From: Oscheius dolichura | Taxonomy: Eukaryota > Nematoda > Chromadorea > Rhabditida > Rhabditidae | Length of the DNA stretch: 64,000 bases | Assembly: GCA_932521035.1 (NCBI GenBank) | Contig: OW051495.1 | Location: forward strand, 2,666,001-2,730,000 | Reading direction: 5' to 3' | Part shown: piece after piece, positions 1-13,000 of the stretch | How positions within the stretch are numbered: position 1 is the first letter of the stretch | How the letters are laid out: every line of letters begins with the position of its first letter | Notes under the pieces: generated by a model | Seen by the model: only the letters and a program-made list of their open reading frames with translations | The model's database searches: none | What the model was told of the DNA's origin: nothing | Made by a program: the position numbers and the translations under genes

Positions 1-2405
1 TTTGCTCAGCGAAGACTGCCTCCCGGAGTGTGAGAGGGAGAGGCAAAGCGCCCTCCCCCATTCCATCCTCCTTTTACGGTTTTTTCACTTCCATAAAACT
101 ATCCAACCCAGAAAATCATCTGATAGGGCGTTCTCTGTGTCTTTTTGACTCGAATAATTTTTCTAGAACTAGAAATCCAGTTGTGTACCAGTAGAAACTC
201 TCCTTTTGATAATTATTGACTACAGTGAGCTGTTATGAGCAACTAGTATGCCTCCGGCCACCTTTGACCGCGTTGGGATTAGTTTATATCGGTCGAACAA
301 CATTTGACTGTCGAGTAGGACCTGACGGTCGAAACTTTCTGCTTCTCTCGTTTTCGACAGTCGAACTGAACAAACGACAGGTCGTACAGACAGACAGACA
401 GACACACAGAGATCTGCCTATTATTAGGGTAGGATAATTGCTTGCTACCATTGAACACCATCATTTTCTACTCTCTTTATCCTATTTTTACGTGAATCTG
501 AAGTCAGGATATTAGAGAAAGTCGAGGAAGGAAGATATAAATCCATTTCGCTATAAAATAAAATCAATTGTAAATGTTCCGGCACGGCTAGAACAGAACA
601 CGGGGTGCTTTTATTCCAGTTTATTACAGAAATTATGATAGCTTCTTGAACGTTTTGAGGAAGACATTCAATTTGCAACAAAAGACGTTACCCTAGAACG
701 AATACAAAAAGGAACGTTGCTAGGTTGTATTCCTTCGAATCATTCAATGTTTGGGAGGAGGGGAAAGATTCCTCTGAGGAATCTTTGATTTGCACTCTCG
801 AAGTCAGCAGAATACTTTAGCCGACCGTGGACCTCGAACCGCTTCATCTTACCGCGTAGATAAAGTTACCTTGACTTTCCGCTCCCGCTCCTTCCCTCTC
901 CTCTCTTCCTTTTTCCTCAGAGGAAACTTCCCCTTCAAAAAACAGAAGGGATCCTGTGAGTATGATTTCGACGAGGTGAACGTGTCGCAGCCATGCCATG
1001 CCGTGCTGCTGCCGATAATTTACGGGTGCAACGGCGTAGACTTAGGGAACGGAACATGGTTCGATAGAAAGACAGTAAGGCGCTTGGTTTGTAGTGCCTC
1101 GACAATTTATTTTGGAAATTTTGGTATTCTACAAACTCAAATGAAACTTGAACGTTTCGATAAGGGTAGAAAACGCACTGTTCACCTTCTTCCCATTAGG
1201 TATTCCTCTAATATTTCCCCTAATTCAAAACTTTTCGAAGCTGAACATCCTTCCCCATCCTTCCCTCCGCTCCCCCACCTCCCGTCTCTCTCCCGCGGCG
1301 ACGGCCTCCTACACATTTGTTTCATGGTTCATTTCTGCCTGTCTCAGTCAATTCGTTGACGAGTTTGACGCGTAATCCAATCATATCCAGCCGCGCTGCA
1401 AACGACGTTTTTGTGTCTTGGGGAAGACGGGGGACGAGGGGCGAGCCTGTTCATCTTCTCCCGATTGGCAGCCCCATCTGGGCAAACAGCGACTATCACC
1501 GGCTGAAGCCATCTGTCAACATTTCTAGGGGAGGACGGCTCTTTTTGGAGGCGGTTCAAAGTAAATACTCACAGTCAAAAATACCAAAGACTCTTCAGCA
1601 TTTTTGTGTGCTTATTCTCACTTTTCCCACTTTCGCGTCCAATTGACAACTCGCCGCTTTTTCCAGCCGTTTTTTGAGGTCTTTCACAGCTTCCTACACA
1701 CGTTTTCCGCCTGCACATACTCCTTGCTTTATTCATTTTGGTAACAAATTCTTGTGAAGTTTTGAAATCCATAGAAATATAGGAAAGCCCCTAGGTTGAG
1801 TAATAATGGCATTCCTTGATAACACGGATCCGAATTAATTTTTTTGTAGCGAAGAGTCTTCTAAACGGTACGAAAGCAAAGGTATCTGTTACACTCCTTC
1901 TGAATAAGTCCAACTTATCTGACAAAGAGCTGTGATATTCTAGAAATAGTGATGTTTGGAAAAAATAAACAATCGGCATGATTGAAGTGAATGAACTTGA
2001 ACGATCCTTTTCTTCCGTCTTTGCAAATCTTTCAAATGTGCAGAAAAACCTCTACTTTTTTCTGGAGTTATTTGCGTGTTTAGGCTTATTCATAAAACGG
2101 ATCGAGTCAGTGACCAATTGATGACATTTTCCTCTAGTCCCTTCAAAAACAGACAGTAGCAATGACAGTTGTTCAAAAAGCTTCAATTGACTTCAGTCAG
2201 CTATTAGTCAGTGCTAAATGAAGTTTCAAAAAGTGTAGAAATAGTTGGACTTTTCATTGAACTGCCTCGTTCGTAACTCTTCCCCATCAACAATAGAATT
2301 TTTTCCCATTAGATCCTTTTCTATCTATGTTGCCGAAATTCTTCAAATATCCGGCGAGACTTTTTATTCTACTTTTCTATTGTTGTTCCCTGCAAAAATG
2401 CTTCC

Positions 2406-2846
2406 CCAGCTATCCGTCCTCCCTCCCTCCTCCCTCCTCTCCCCCGGTCGTTCAGTGTTTGCCTCAGCTTATCGCAACACAAAAACACTAAACTCATTAT
2501 TATTGAGTTCATCGTCAATTTACACAATTATGCTCTACCGAGATATTCCAAGTTGATAAATTGGCCAGTTATAATCAAAATTTATTTTCCTTACAGCCGG
2601 ATCATTATTTTTATTATGTTACAGCCGCGGTTCAAGTACTAATTGGCATGGCGAATGTCGTTCCTCTGGGCTTCTTTAGTGGTTTCAACTTACTCATAAA
2701 ATAAGTTTTATCCAAGTTCGTTTGATTTGAATCTTTATTCCCCTGTGCCATAAGAAGTACCCCCACCGTCCTCTCCTCCTCCAGCCCCCTCCTGCCCCTC
2801 CGTCCGTCCAGTGTTTGCCCCAGCTTATCGCAACACAACATGAACT
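2406..2846. repeat. Duplicated element ending in CAGCTTATCGCAACACAA
   Basis: A C/T-rich tract followed by cagtgtttgcc and cagcttatcgcaacacaa occurs at about 2453-2482 and again at about 2809-2838. The two differ at one base across roughly 30 bases. Each contains CTTATC, the complement of a GATA-factor core. The flanking C/T-rich tracts are similar in kind but not alignable base by base. Confidence 0.6.
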
Positions 2847-5800
2847 CTGTCCCTCGCCTCCGTCGTCGTTCAGATCAACCGTGTTTGTCGCCGCTTTTCC
2901 CCCTAATTCCCTCACGACCGTCGGCCGGCTATCATTTTTCCTCCGCCGTCTCCTGTCCAGTTAAACACGCTCCCCCTCCTTCTCGGACTAATTAGCATAT
3001 CCATCTTTCTTTTTCCCCTTTTACTTTTCCTTCTCCTCTTCTCTTCCCTTCTCCCCGTTTTCCTTGTCCCGTCTCCTCCGTAAGGAAGTAGGCGTGGTTC
3101 TGTTCGGAGGGGGATTGTGTGCGGCGGGTGTGTCCCCATCAGGTTCTCTCACCCCTTGCGCGACCTTTTCTCCCCTTCTTCTGATAAGAAAATTCCTTCT
3201 CCCGGGGGTCGAGCCCCTTCTCCTCATCACCATCATCATTATCCGTTTCCGCTACACCCTTATTATGGAAAAATGAGATCCAGGGCCATTTTCACCGCAT
3301 TTTGTAAGGGAAATGGAGAGAAAACTTCCAAATCTATTATCACACAACATCGGATATTCAATGTTCCATGCCGTTCTTATATTTTACCTGAAACATGTTA
3401 TAAGGTTTTTCTTCTGTTTCTTCTTCCTGATGACTATTCCGTAAAATAAGATAATTGAGAGCAAAACAAGGACATCCGACAAAGTCCAATAGAAGCATTG
3501 GATAATCACAGTTTCATGTTGATCTTATATTTTGATTGGAACAGATCTTATTCAATTCATCTTCTGTCCATGTAATTTCCCTTTCTTTCACCTTCCTAAT
3601 AAAGAGAAACTCTTCAAGTTACCCAACAATGGGCGTCTTTAGCCTTCGCAATTCGAATCCAGCATTATTTCAGTTCCAGATTTCCCTTACGGAATACTGT
3701 TTAGTCAGTATCCAATTGCTAGGCAATTTACTGCTCCTAGAACTGTAGAAAGTCAAAATTTATACGAAAGAGCACTGTTTCACGGCTTCTATCCATCTAT
3801 TTCTACTCATTGGAATTCTCTTCACAAACTAGATTGAACTAGATTGACTATCTTATGGTAAGAATTAATTTTGAACCGTTCTCAAAACATGATAATTTCT
3901 CAATCCCGGACTGACTAAACAAATCATTAGCATTTGTTTCAAAATTTCTTTATATCCATTGTGAAACATTGCTGCTCGCTGGTCCGCAATACCACATGGT
4001 TAGAATTTCCTTATTTCCTTAGAGAATAGCTTTCCCACAAAATTCAAGCCACCCAAAGTCTTCTCTTGACTCATCCCCTTCCTCCAAAACTCTCGTCACT
4101 TTCCCTATTTTTGTATAGATTTGGGTTGTTTGTGTTTGTCACAGTCCCATCGATTCTCCCTCCCCTCCTCCTCCCTGCCATATCGTCCCTTCCCTCCAGT
4201 CAAAAAACTGTCCTTTCTTCTCGCCTTCCCTTCCAACAAAGGTGTTAATCCCTTGACTCACCTCGCCCCCTCCCCCTCCCTTCCCCTGATAATCATCTCG
4301 AATGTCTCCATCACCCGAAAGTTTCAATCACAGCCCGGTTGTGTCTCTCTCTCCCTATCAATTATGAGTTGACGGGGGGACGACTGCCCCCCGTGTTGAC
4401 CACCTCCTTTCTCTCTCTCGGCCCTTCTCCAATTCTCTTCCGAACTTGAAACAGAAAAACAAGAAGAAGAATAGAGGATATTTTCAGATTTGGAATGAAT
4501 TGATTGGATAGAAGTGGGAGATACGATAGAAAGCAGAATGAGACGAGGAGACCCGTACCACCATAGGTGAGTCACTCTTTTCTACTTTTCCTTTTCGGGG
4601 CAATGACTATGTTTCATGGCCACTAGAAAAACCTGAGCCGCCTCTTTTGACAGTTATTATCATATTACGGTGGGAAAACGCTTTAATATTCCCCTGGTCA
4701 AACTTTTTGAGCTTGTGAGATACCGGGCTTCAAATTAGTCAGATCCAAAAAGAGCTGCTAATCAAAGCGGTCACTCCATTTCTACGACAGTTATAATGTT
4801 TCAAGGCGACTAGAAGAAGATGAACTATTCGTTGTATGATGATGATTCGTACAGACTAAACGTGCGAGAAACATTGAAAGAAACAAACACCTTCATTAAA
4901 CTTTTTCGACTCCATGCCACCCTTTAAAATGGTCAGATACCCAAAGGACTATTATTGGAGTGACATTTGGTTGTCAAAAAAGACAAAAAGATATTCATTC
5001 CATTTTTATCACAATTGGCCATATTCCTTGTTTCATGGCTACTAGAAGAAGTTTTGTGCTAAATGGGCTACAATAATTCAGGAAATCTGGATCTATCGAG
5101 ACTTCTAAAGTTGGAAAGGTTGCTCAACAGTACTGTATTTCTTTGCATGTAATGCATGTGATCCTCCCAGTTGAAAAAGATTGCCCAAAAATAAGATTCC
5201 AACAGGGAAAAATATCACCTGCTGTTGTCAAAAGCGGCAGTTCTGGTCAGAGACTGTTCGCGCGATGTCGCTAATCCGAACTGATCCCCTCGTCACACAT
5301 TCTTCAAATGTTTTGCCCTTTTATTCGACACATTGTATTCTCTAGAACTTCTGTTCTTTTCATGTGCAGAAAAAACCAGAAAATCTAGAATCTTAGTCAT
5401 TTGTCTGCAGTACAAGGGACTTGACAGTTTTTTACCAGGGGCTTTACTCTATTTTGTGACGGATTAATTGAAACGTGGACTGATAGGACTGGAGAAGGGG
5501 ATTAGCAGGCTCAAACAGACGGAAACTTACCTCCGAAAGCTGATTATTTTGATCCGCTGGGCAAGGGAACACCAGCGAAACTCTTTTGCTCGCCATTATG
5601 ACTAGTTCGACATAGTGACCAATTAACACCCATTTCAATATCTAGAGTGACTGAAACATGTCTTCTCTCAATCAACAATGGCAGGAGAACCCCCCGTTAC
5701 CGCATTCCCTCGAAACAACTGCCAGGTTCCGAAATTTAGTTCTAAAAATAGAAATAGTGAATACGGTATTTTATAAAGGATTCACCAGCTTTTCTTCTAG

Positions 5801-6781
5801 AAAAAATTCCACAAAATTTCAATTTTGAGACCAAAGCGAACTTGGGGTGGATAAATGTTTCAATGAGGGTAATTATATTTATATTTAATTATATACCGAT
5901 TGTTTAATAGCAAAATTATTCTGATGCCCCGACTTTCACCAAATACTCTGTGTGAAACATGAACTGAATCCCAGACGCCCGTCTCATCTCGTCTTTTCTT
6001 TTTTGGTCTGGCCCGTTATCGCCGGAAGCGTCGGTGTGCCGCATTCCACAATTTCTTTTACAGCCCTGTTGTTATGGTCCGTATCTGCTCCAAAAGGGCG
6101 TGTACCCCTTCTTTTCTCTGTGAATCACTTCTCCCTCCAAAAAAACCGGGCTCCTTCTTCTGTTTTGTGTGATAAGACAGCCCCAAAACTGCCGACCAGA
6201 TCTTTAAAGAAGTCTCCTTCCCCCAAAGAAGACGTCCTACGATTCCCCCATTTAAATGTGCAAAAAAGGTACTCCAGCTGGCCATAAAAGTATCATGGCA
6301 GATACGTCTCCGGTTCGTTTTATAGCTCACATTGCCCGGGTACGATAAGTGCCATTCCTACTTCTGGGGCCAGGAGGCGGGCAGGGGCAGAGAGACAGGG
6401 AGAGAAAGAGGCCCCTACTCTTTTGGTAGATTCAATATAAAGGTAAAAAGGCAATTTTTTGAAGAAATGGATTCTTCTGACTAGAGTTCTTTTATTCACC
6501 TGAAACCAATTTGTGGAGCCTATTTGTAAACATCATTATTTTTTTGTCATTCGTCTAAAAATCGCTACTTCGGTTTTATTGAATTTCCGAAACATTTGCA
6601 AATGTTGTTCAAAATTTTTAAATATTTCTTTGAACAATGGGGTATGTTTTTGATAAACATGGACTATTACAGTTCAAATTTTGCTGAAATTCGGTTAATT
6701 TGCAACCGGAAAGACGAATTCTAGGGGGGTAAGATTATCAGAATGGCCGTTTCACTCTCTCTACATTCAATAGAACTCTCG

Positions 6782-6808
6782 ATATATATATATATATATA
6801 TATAATAT
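6782..6808. repeat. (TA)n microsatellite
   Basis: A run of alternating TA about 27 bases long, slightly interrupted at its 3' end, lies in otherwise AT-rich non-coding DNA. Confidence 0.9.
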
Positions 6809-8931
6809 ATTGGCTACTTATTGCCAAGAGGCCCTTTAACTGGTTTTATCACTTCAGCGAAACATAATCATCCTAATTTGGGAAATCTCAAATTCTTATT
6901 TTGAAAATGTTTTATGGATTGTCCTTATAAGTTACCGTTGGGAATAATGTTTGATTTTGCCTTTTCCGCTGAAAGTCCGAAGAGAGTAGCCCTGCCCCCT
7001 TCCCCCATGTAGTCGCACTTGAATTGCTGCACTTTCGCGACTTTTTCCCTCTATTGACCAACTTGTCTCATCAATTTGCACTACTCACAAGACAAAGGCA
7101 AAAAGCATCCGACAGGCAAATATTTTACAACAGGGAGTGGCCCCTAGTATCTCCTTTTACTTGTAATTAGCCAAAAGTTTATTATAAACTATTGAGATCA
7201 TCAAAGTTGAGCATAAATGAGGACTGTGAAACTGAAATACTGACCAAGATTATATTCACAACTTCCAAGAAATTCCTGTAGTTGGTCACGAATCCAAGGA
7301 TTTCCACTTATCTATTTCAATCAGTTCTTCATTAGATAAAAGTAGGTAGTCCGAAACAGATATTTTATGGAGCTCGCTTGGACAAAATGATCTTTTTGCC
7401 CCGTTTCAACTATAAAAACAACATTTTCCAGTTGAAAGAGTTTGAAACACGGAGAAGCTTCCAATTTTTTAGTCGAGGTTTGGGTGCCGATTTTTCTTGT
7501 TTTGATCTCAAGTTATTAGGATTTGTGGATAGCGTGGAGGTAGTGAGTATCCATATGCTTCTTCAGGAACAAATAGAATGAAACCTGGGTCGCCAGCCCT
7601 AAAAATACCTCCATCTCTTCTTTCTCTTCCCTTCCAATTTTTTGCCTCCTTGCCCCAGCCGCCGATGGCATGTTTAGTGGAAAGAGGAAGGCGCCAGCAT
7701 TCTTATCACCCCTTTTCCTTGGTCTCTCCCGCTCTATCAAACCAGCCGACGTTACGAGGGCCCCCTCCAACCCCCGTAATCGATCTCTCCTTTTCCGAGA
7801 TCCATCTGATTTATTCGAGGGGAAAACCGTTACCGGCCGCCGCCGCGGCCACCCCCACCCGGCCCGGTCACATCTCCCGCACTTCATTCTCATTATCGTA
7901 AACTTTATCACCGGCCGCCGATTCTGGCAATAGACAGTCACTGACCCGGGGAACTACGCACCGGGTGGGCCGCGGGCCGGAAGACTTTTTGAACCAAAAG
8001 AAGGGAAAGGTGGATGAATTTTGAAGGCTAAACAAGACTTATTTAATCTTATTTATATCAAATAGCTACTGCTTCCGTCTTTTTACGGTGTACACTGTAC
8101 AGGCATTGGGCCACTTATTTACACCACATCCAGAAAAAATATATAGAAAATCTGAAACTGAAGAGAACATTTTGACTTTTTTGATAATCTCAAATCAGAG
8201 AAATGAACCATCCAAGGGAAGTGAAGAGCTTTCTGAGCCCAGAAAATGTGTTCTACTCGTAGTTTTTTACCAATAAAAGTTAGCTGGCGGTTGATTTTCT
8301 ATAGCTATACACCACAATGAAAGGAAAAAGAGAAACACTGTTCATGCTATTGAAGAAAGGACCGTAAGAAGAAATCCCTTGACTGCCGTACCTTGGCAGA
8401 AAAAGACTAATTGACTGTAGAAATAAGAGCAATTGCAACCAACGCATTATATAGCCACATGCTCCCTTCTTTAGTACATTTCCTGAAACAAATGGCGGAG
8501 TACATTACCACGGGTCTAATCTTCATTGATCAATCAATCAGAATAAGATTTTACGAGTTTTTTGGATCAAAGATTCAAAACGTCATTGTTCACTAGGTAA
8601 ACGACAGTAAAGTACGCGATCTAAAACATTTTCTGAATCAAGATTCCCCCCAGTCTCCTGCCTTCATTTTGAGGTCATCTGAGTCCTTCTTGCTCCATAA
8701 ATTGTAATTTCTCGATATCTTCCTCCCCCCTTCCCCCCTCTCCGCGTATTTCCGCGTATTTCTGGTTGTTCTCTCCCCGAGCATTTTATTGCACGGTCTT
8801 TCCAGCGATAAGACTAGCCGTTTGCTTCGAAAAGTCCCTCGTAAGGCCGGCCATTTCATCGATTTTACTCTCTCCCTTCCCCCCAGAATTTTTTGTTTAT
8901 TTATAAAATAGAGAATCTCCGTCGTTTTCAG

Positions 8932-9167
8932 ACCACCGGCCGCTCCAGCCTCCGGCTATTTCTACACAAGATCAGGAGCCCCGTCACCGTCACAATCACA
9001 TCGATCCTACGTTGACATGTCCCAGCACAGATGTAGGTCCACGGGGCGCGAGGATTACAGTTCATTCGAACTGATAAAGGCCGGGGGAGAGCGGTACACA
9101 ACGCCAATAACAACCCCTGTTTCAGGGGGCACACAAAAGTCAACGCACGTCTCAACTTTACTAAATT
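8932..9167 (+). CDS. Possible upstream coding exon of eps-8
   Basis: After a good acceptor (gttttcag at 8925-8931) one frame stays open from 8933 to a TAA at 9165-9167. The reading is rich in Ser, Pro, Tyr and Thr. The exon may stop at a donor-like GTAGGT at 9033. That would leave phase 1 and join in frame to the exon that opens at 10017, whose frame is also open upstream of its first ATG. The tail after about 9060 overlaps degenerate repeats, so the shorter version (8932-9032) is preferred. No domain is recognisable, and it could equally be non-coding. Confidence 0.35.
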
Positions 9168-9790
9168 AATATTACGTATGATATCTGCGTTATTTGCAAC
9201 TTTACAACGCTCTTTTGAGGGGCAGAAAAAAGAAATAACAAGATTTCGATAGAGAGCAGAAACCCCAGCAATACGTCTGCTTTAACTTTTGCATAGTCCT
9301 TCGCCGTTTAGACTAATTTCAGACGAAGAAAATTAACGATAGTTAGCCGTACAAATCTACAGTTCAAACTGTATGAATCAGAAGGGAATCATGAGGTTTC
9401 AGCGCTAAAACAAAAGCCAACGCTGCCTCAGATTTTAGTAGGAAGTATCCTTGTTTTCAGCTGTAGAACTTTAGAGAAGCACAAAATGAAAATAACAAAG
9501 TTTCTATAGGAACACAAAGATCAGCACTGCCGCTAGGTTTAGTATATCGGAATTGTTGCCAGATAAAAATTAGCCTAGCAATATGCAGCGTGTTTGCTTG
9601 AATGCCGCTAAAAAAAATTGATAACAATTATTGTCAATTGTTTCAAGGAGAGCACAAAAGGCTCAAACAGTTGAACGTTTACTACTGCGCCTCTATGCTC
9701 TGGACGAATAAGATTGCTGTTCTCATCCCATTTGTTGACATGTAGTAATAACACTCGTTTCATTGAGAACACAAAAACTATTGCCCTTTT
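9110..9790. repeat. Degenerate repeats with a GTTTCA...CACAAAAG core
   Basis: A core of the form GTTTCA, then 5-9 bases, then cACAAAAg recurs near 9119, 9390, 9637 and 9757, with a weaker relative near 9470. Copies are strongly diverged and unevenly spaced (120-270 bases), so this is an old tandem or dispersed repeat in the intron or upstream region of eps-8. Confidence 0.4.
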
Positions 9791-10027
9791 GCTTCACAAT
9801 CTGTAGAGTCTGGCTGATTCAAATTGAATAAATTAGAGCTACTTACAACTCTTGAACACTACTTTTTAGACAATTTCAAAGACGAATTCAAAATCCAACT
9901 TCTTTTCCAACCTTCAAATTGCCAATGTTTTACTGACAATTGATAAATACCGTTATGGGAGGAGTCTAATGTTCGCAGATTTGCCTCTTTAGGGATATCA
10001 ATAAAATTCTTTACAGCACGTCGGTCG

Positions 10028-13000
10028 ATGGAGCCGCCTTTGGACGAGGTGACGCCGTCCTACTATGTCGAGCACTTGGCCACCTTCGCCGTCGGGCGCC
10101 AGTTCGGCCTGGTCTTTCCCCAGGACGGGATCCGGAAATTGAAAAGACTCGAGAAGAACTCGGCCATCTATGCCCAGCCGCTGATACTCCGTCTCAAACC
10201 GAATGAACTGACCGTCGAGGACGAGAATGGCGACCTCGTCGAGAAGTTCAGCATGGAGTTGATCGACAGCCCGACACCCTACGTGTCGCCCGATACCCGG
10301 GATATGTACAACAATATTCTGTTGTTTATTGTGAAGGACGACCCGAGGGACAGGAACTCGGCCAACCGCGTCACGGAGATGCACATTTTCCAGGTAGTTC
10401 GATTGACATAAACTGGAAGACATTGATGTTTCACTTTATGAATAAGTACCCAAACATTGGAAAAGAACTGTTCGTCTCATAGAAAACAGACGAATTAGTG
10501 AAATGAGCCCCCTCTGGTTTGAGGGCGGTGTCCCCGTGAAAGAGCACAGAATTTGTCCCCTTCCCACAGGTCTTATCTCCTCTCCGACATTCTTTACTTT
10601 AGCCGGCGGGGTCTCTCGATTGGGCTCCTCTTTATCAGCTGCTTGGGGCACACAAAGGGAGATAAAATTGACAAGTTAAGCCGGGAGAGAGAATGGGGTG
10701 GCGCAGGATTCTTCTCTTTAGAAGACAAGTGAAAAGAAGGAGCAGGGCAGAATAAGAAGGAAGACCGAAACATTTTCAGTGTAACCGTGTCTCGGCGACG
10801 GACGTGGCTCAAGATATCAAAGCCTACATCGACAAACACTACAACGCCGTCAGGAATGGCAGACGGGCCAGCGGACCACAGGCAGTTCCCAATTTTGGTG
10901 GGTCTAACTTTTATAGGGAGAATTTGTCTTTTTTGATAAAGTCTGAAACAATTGATTCAATGCTCTAAGGGCTTCCCATTGAGTTTTCGAGAAAGAAAGG
11001 CCCTATAAGGCGATATTGAAGTCTAAAAGTTTTCACTAGAACTGTAAATGCTTTTTCCTTTCTCTAATATATCTGGCGGAAAACGAATCGAAACGAATAG
11101 GGTAAATATTTGTAAAATTCCACGTTTATTGAAACTTTTTAAGATAACAGCGCGAAAAGCCTACTGTAAAGTCTGCCAAGTAAATTCCAATCAAAATGGG
11201 GTTACACCATGAATTGAGGTGATCTAAAAGAGGGAATTTCATATAGGGAAGTTGGAACCTCAAAGAATTTTATTCTAGAATACATTTTTGTTTCAATGGT
11301 GCTGTAAATACTCTTGAAAATGATTGTCGGCGATTTGATGCGGCTGTGTGCGAAAAAAGACAGTAAACACAAAAACTAGGTTTCATTCCATCCATTTATA
11401 TTGTAAACGCTAGTTTTCATCTGATACATCAGATATACATCCCTTCCAGCAATGCCCCAGTACCCGGCCGATGACGCGAGTATCAGCAGTGACAGTTCCG
11501 AGCTCTTCGAACGAGACGTGAACACTTTGAACCGTTGCTTCGACGACATCGAACGCTTCGTGGCCCGGATCCAGTCGGCCGCGATTGCTCAAAAAGAACT
11601 AGAACAACAGGTAATCCCGTTATTTACTTCATAGTAAATACAAATCTCCAGGCGCACCGTTACCGAACGGCCCAGAGGAAGGACAAGCGCCCGTCGCACC
11701 CGGACCCGAACGGGATCCTGTCGATGCGAGCCCAGCTGCCGATGGAGAATGAATTCGTAGATATTCTTAGGAAATTCAAGTTGTCTTTCAACCTTCTCGC
11801 CAAACTGAAAAGCCATATCCACGAGCCGAATGCTCCCGAGTTGTTGCACTTTTTATTCACACCGCTGGCCATCATATTGGACACTTGCCACAGGGGATTG
11901 GGAAGGAATATTGCACCACAGGTGGGTATTATTTTTAGCCGGTTTTGAAAATTCGGAAGGAAACCATTCTTGAGTAGTGCTGTCATTGAACCAATCTGAC
12001 AATGAGAAAATATAAAATCTGACCAAAACATGAAAAATTGAATAAACCAACTTCCGACGAGCAAAGAATTTCTCTTTGAATTTCTTTTTATCCACCCATC
12101 GAAACATTCTCATTTTCCCAAATAATTCTCTCAATACCAACCAATGTTCCAGATAGTCGCCCCTCTGCTCTCCTTGGAGGCCCGTGACTTGCTACAGAAC
12201 TGTTTGAGCAGTAAAGAATCCGATATTTGGATGAGTCTCGGAGAGGCTTGGAGAACTCCACCGTGAGTGTTTTAACCGTAGAATTTGACGGGCACATATA
12301 GTCTGTCAAGAAAAACGACGACAGTCAAAGGTCTAAAATCCTAGCGACAGGCCGCGGTGCCTGAGAGTTTTTCGGCTGCCAAGAAGAAAAATCTGCTTGT
12401 AAGTTAGACCCGCAGCTAAATTTGAGACCTTTGAATGTGGTCTATTTTCTTGAAAATAATCAACAGGAAACTTTTGGGAACATTATAACTTCAAATTGAA
12501 ACATTTCGTGCGTAGTCGGCCGGGAAACCTCGCTTTGGGACGAAAACGTTCTTCTCGTTCTATTATGATTCGAGAGTAAAAAATCAAACTCACATTTTTC
12601 GAACTAATGAAAATCACTATCTTAAAAAGAGAAAACCCCGAAAAGGCCGAAAACCTCCCAATATGTTGTCTTCCAATCGATGCTTTCTATATCCCCGTCA
12701 AAACATAAATAACTTCGTTTTTTCCAGTGAGGACTGGCCGAATGCCTTGCCACCTCCCTACCGGCCCATTTTCTCCGACGGATTTGCTCCTTACGGCCTC
12801 CCGGAACAGATGAATCAGAACAGGAATTATCCGACCCCGTTACATCGAGGAGAGAGCGCCCCTCCGGCTCAATACAGGCAACAACCACCGCCAGCCAGGG
12901 AACGGAGCATCGACACGGTTAGTTACTAGAGAAGATATGGTCCCTGCATGTTTTTGGCATGTTCCAAGTGTCGTTTATTTGTTGTCCGACTGGGAATTTC

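Larger units (their letters stand above)
1..8925. other. Non-coding region upstream of eps-8 with GC/pyrimidine-rich islands
   Basis: No exon with a recognisable protein was found on either strand. The stretch alternates AT-rich DNA with GC- or C/T-rich islands near 0.9-1.5, 2.4-2.5, 2.75-3.2, 4.05-4.4, 5.95-6.4 and 7.6-8.0 kb. The open frames inside these islands are low-complexity and overlap on both strands, as expected of composition rather than coding. By position this is probably upstream, 5' UTR-intron or regulatory DNA of eps-8, which is inference. One short stretch around 925-955 is bracketed by an acceptor-like ctcag and a donor-like gtgagt and could be a non-coding 5' exon. Confidence 0.5.

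Noticed and set aside
790-1359. 189-codon open frame on the plus strand
   Set aside because: Low-complexity, no family resemblance, and overlaps other open frames in a C/T-rich island. An internal exon-like piece near 925-955 is the only part with splice signals.
7516-7941. 141-codon minus-strand open frame
   Set aside because: Arg/Gly-rich reading of a GC island with overlapping plus-strand frames; no signature or splice support.
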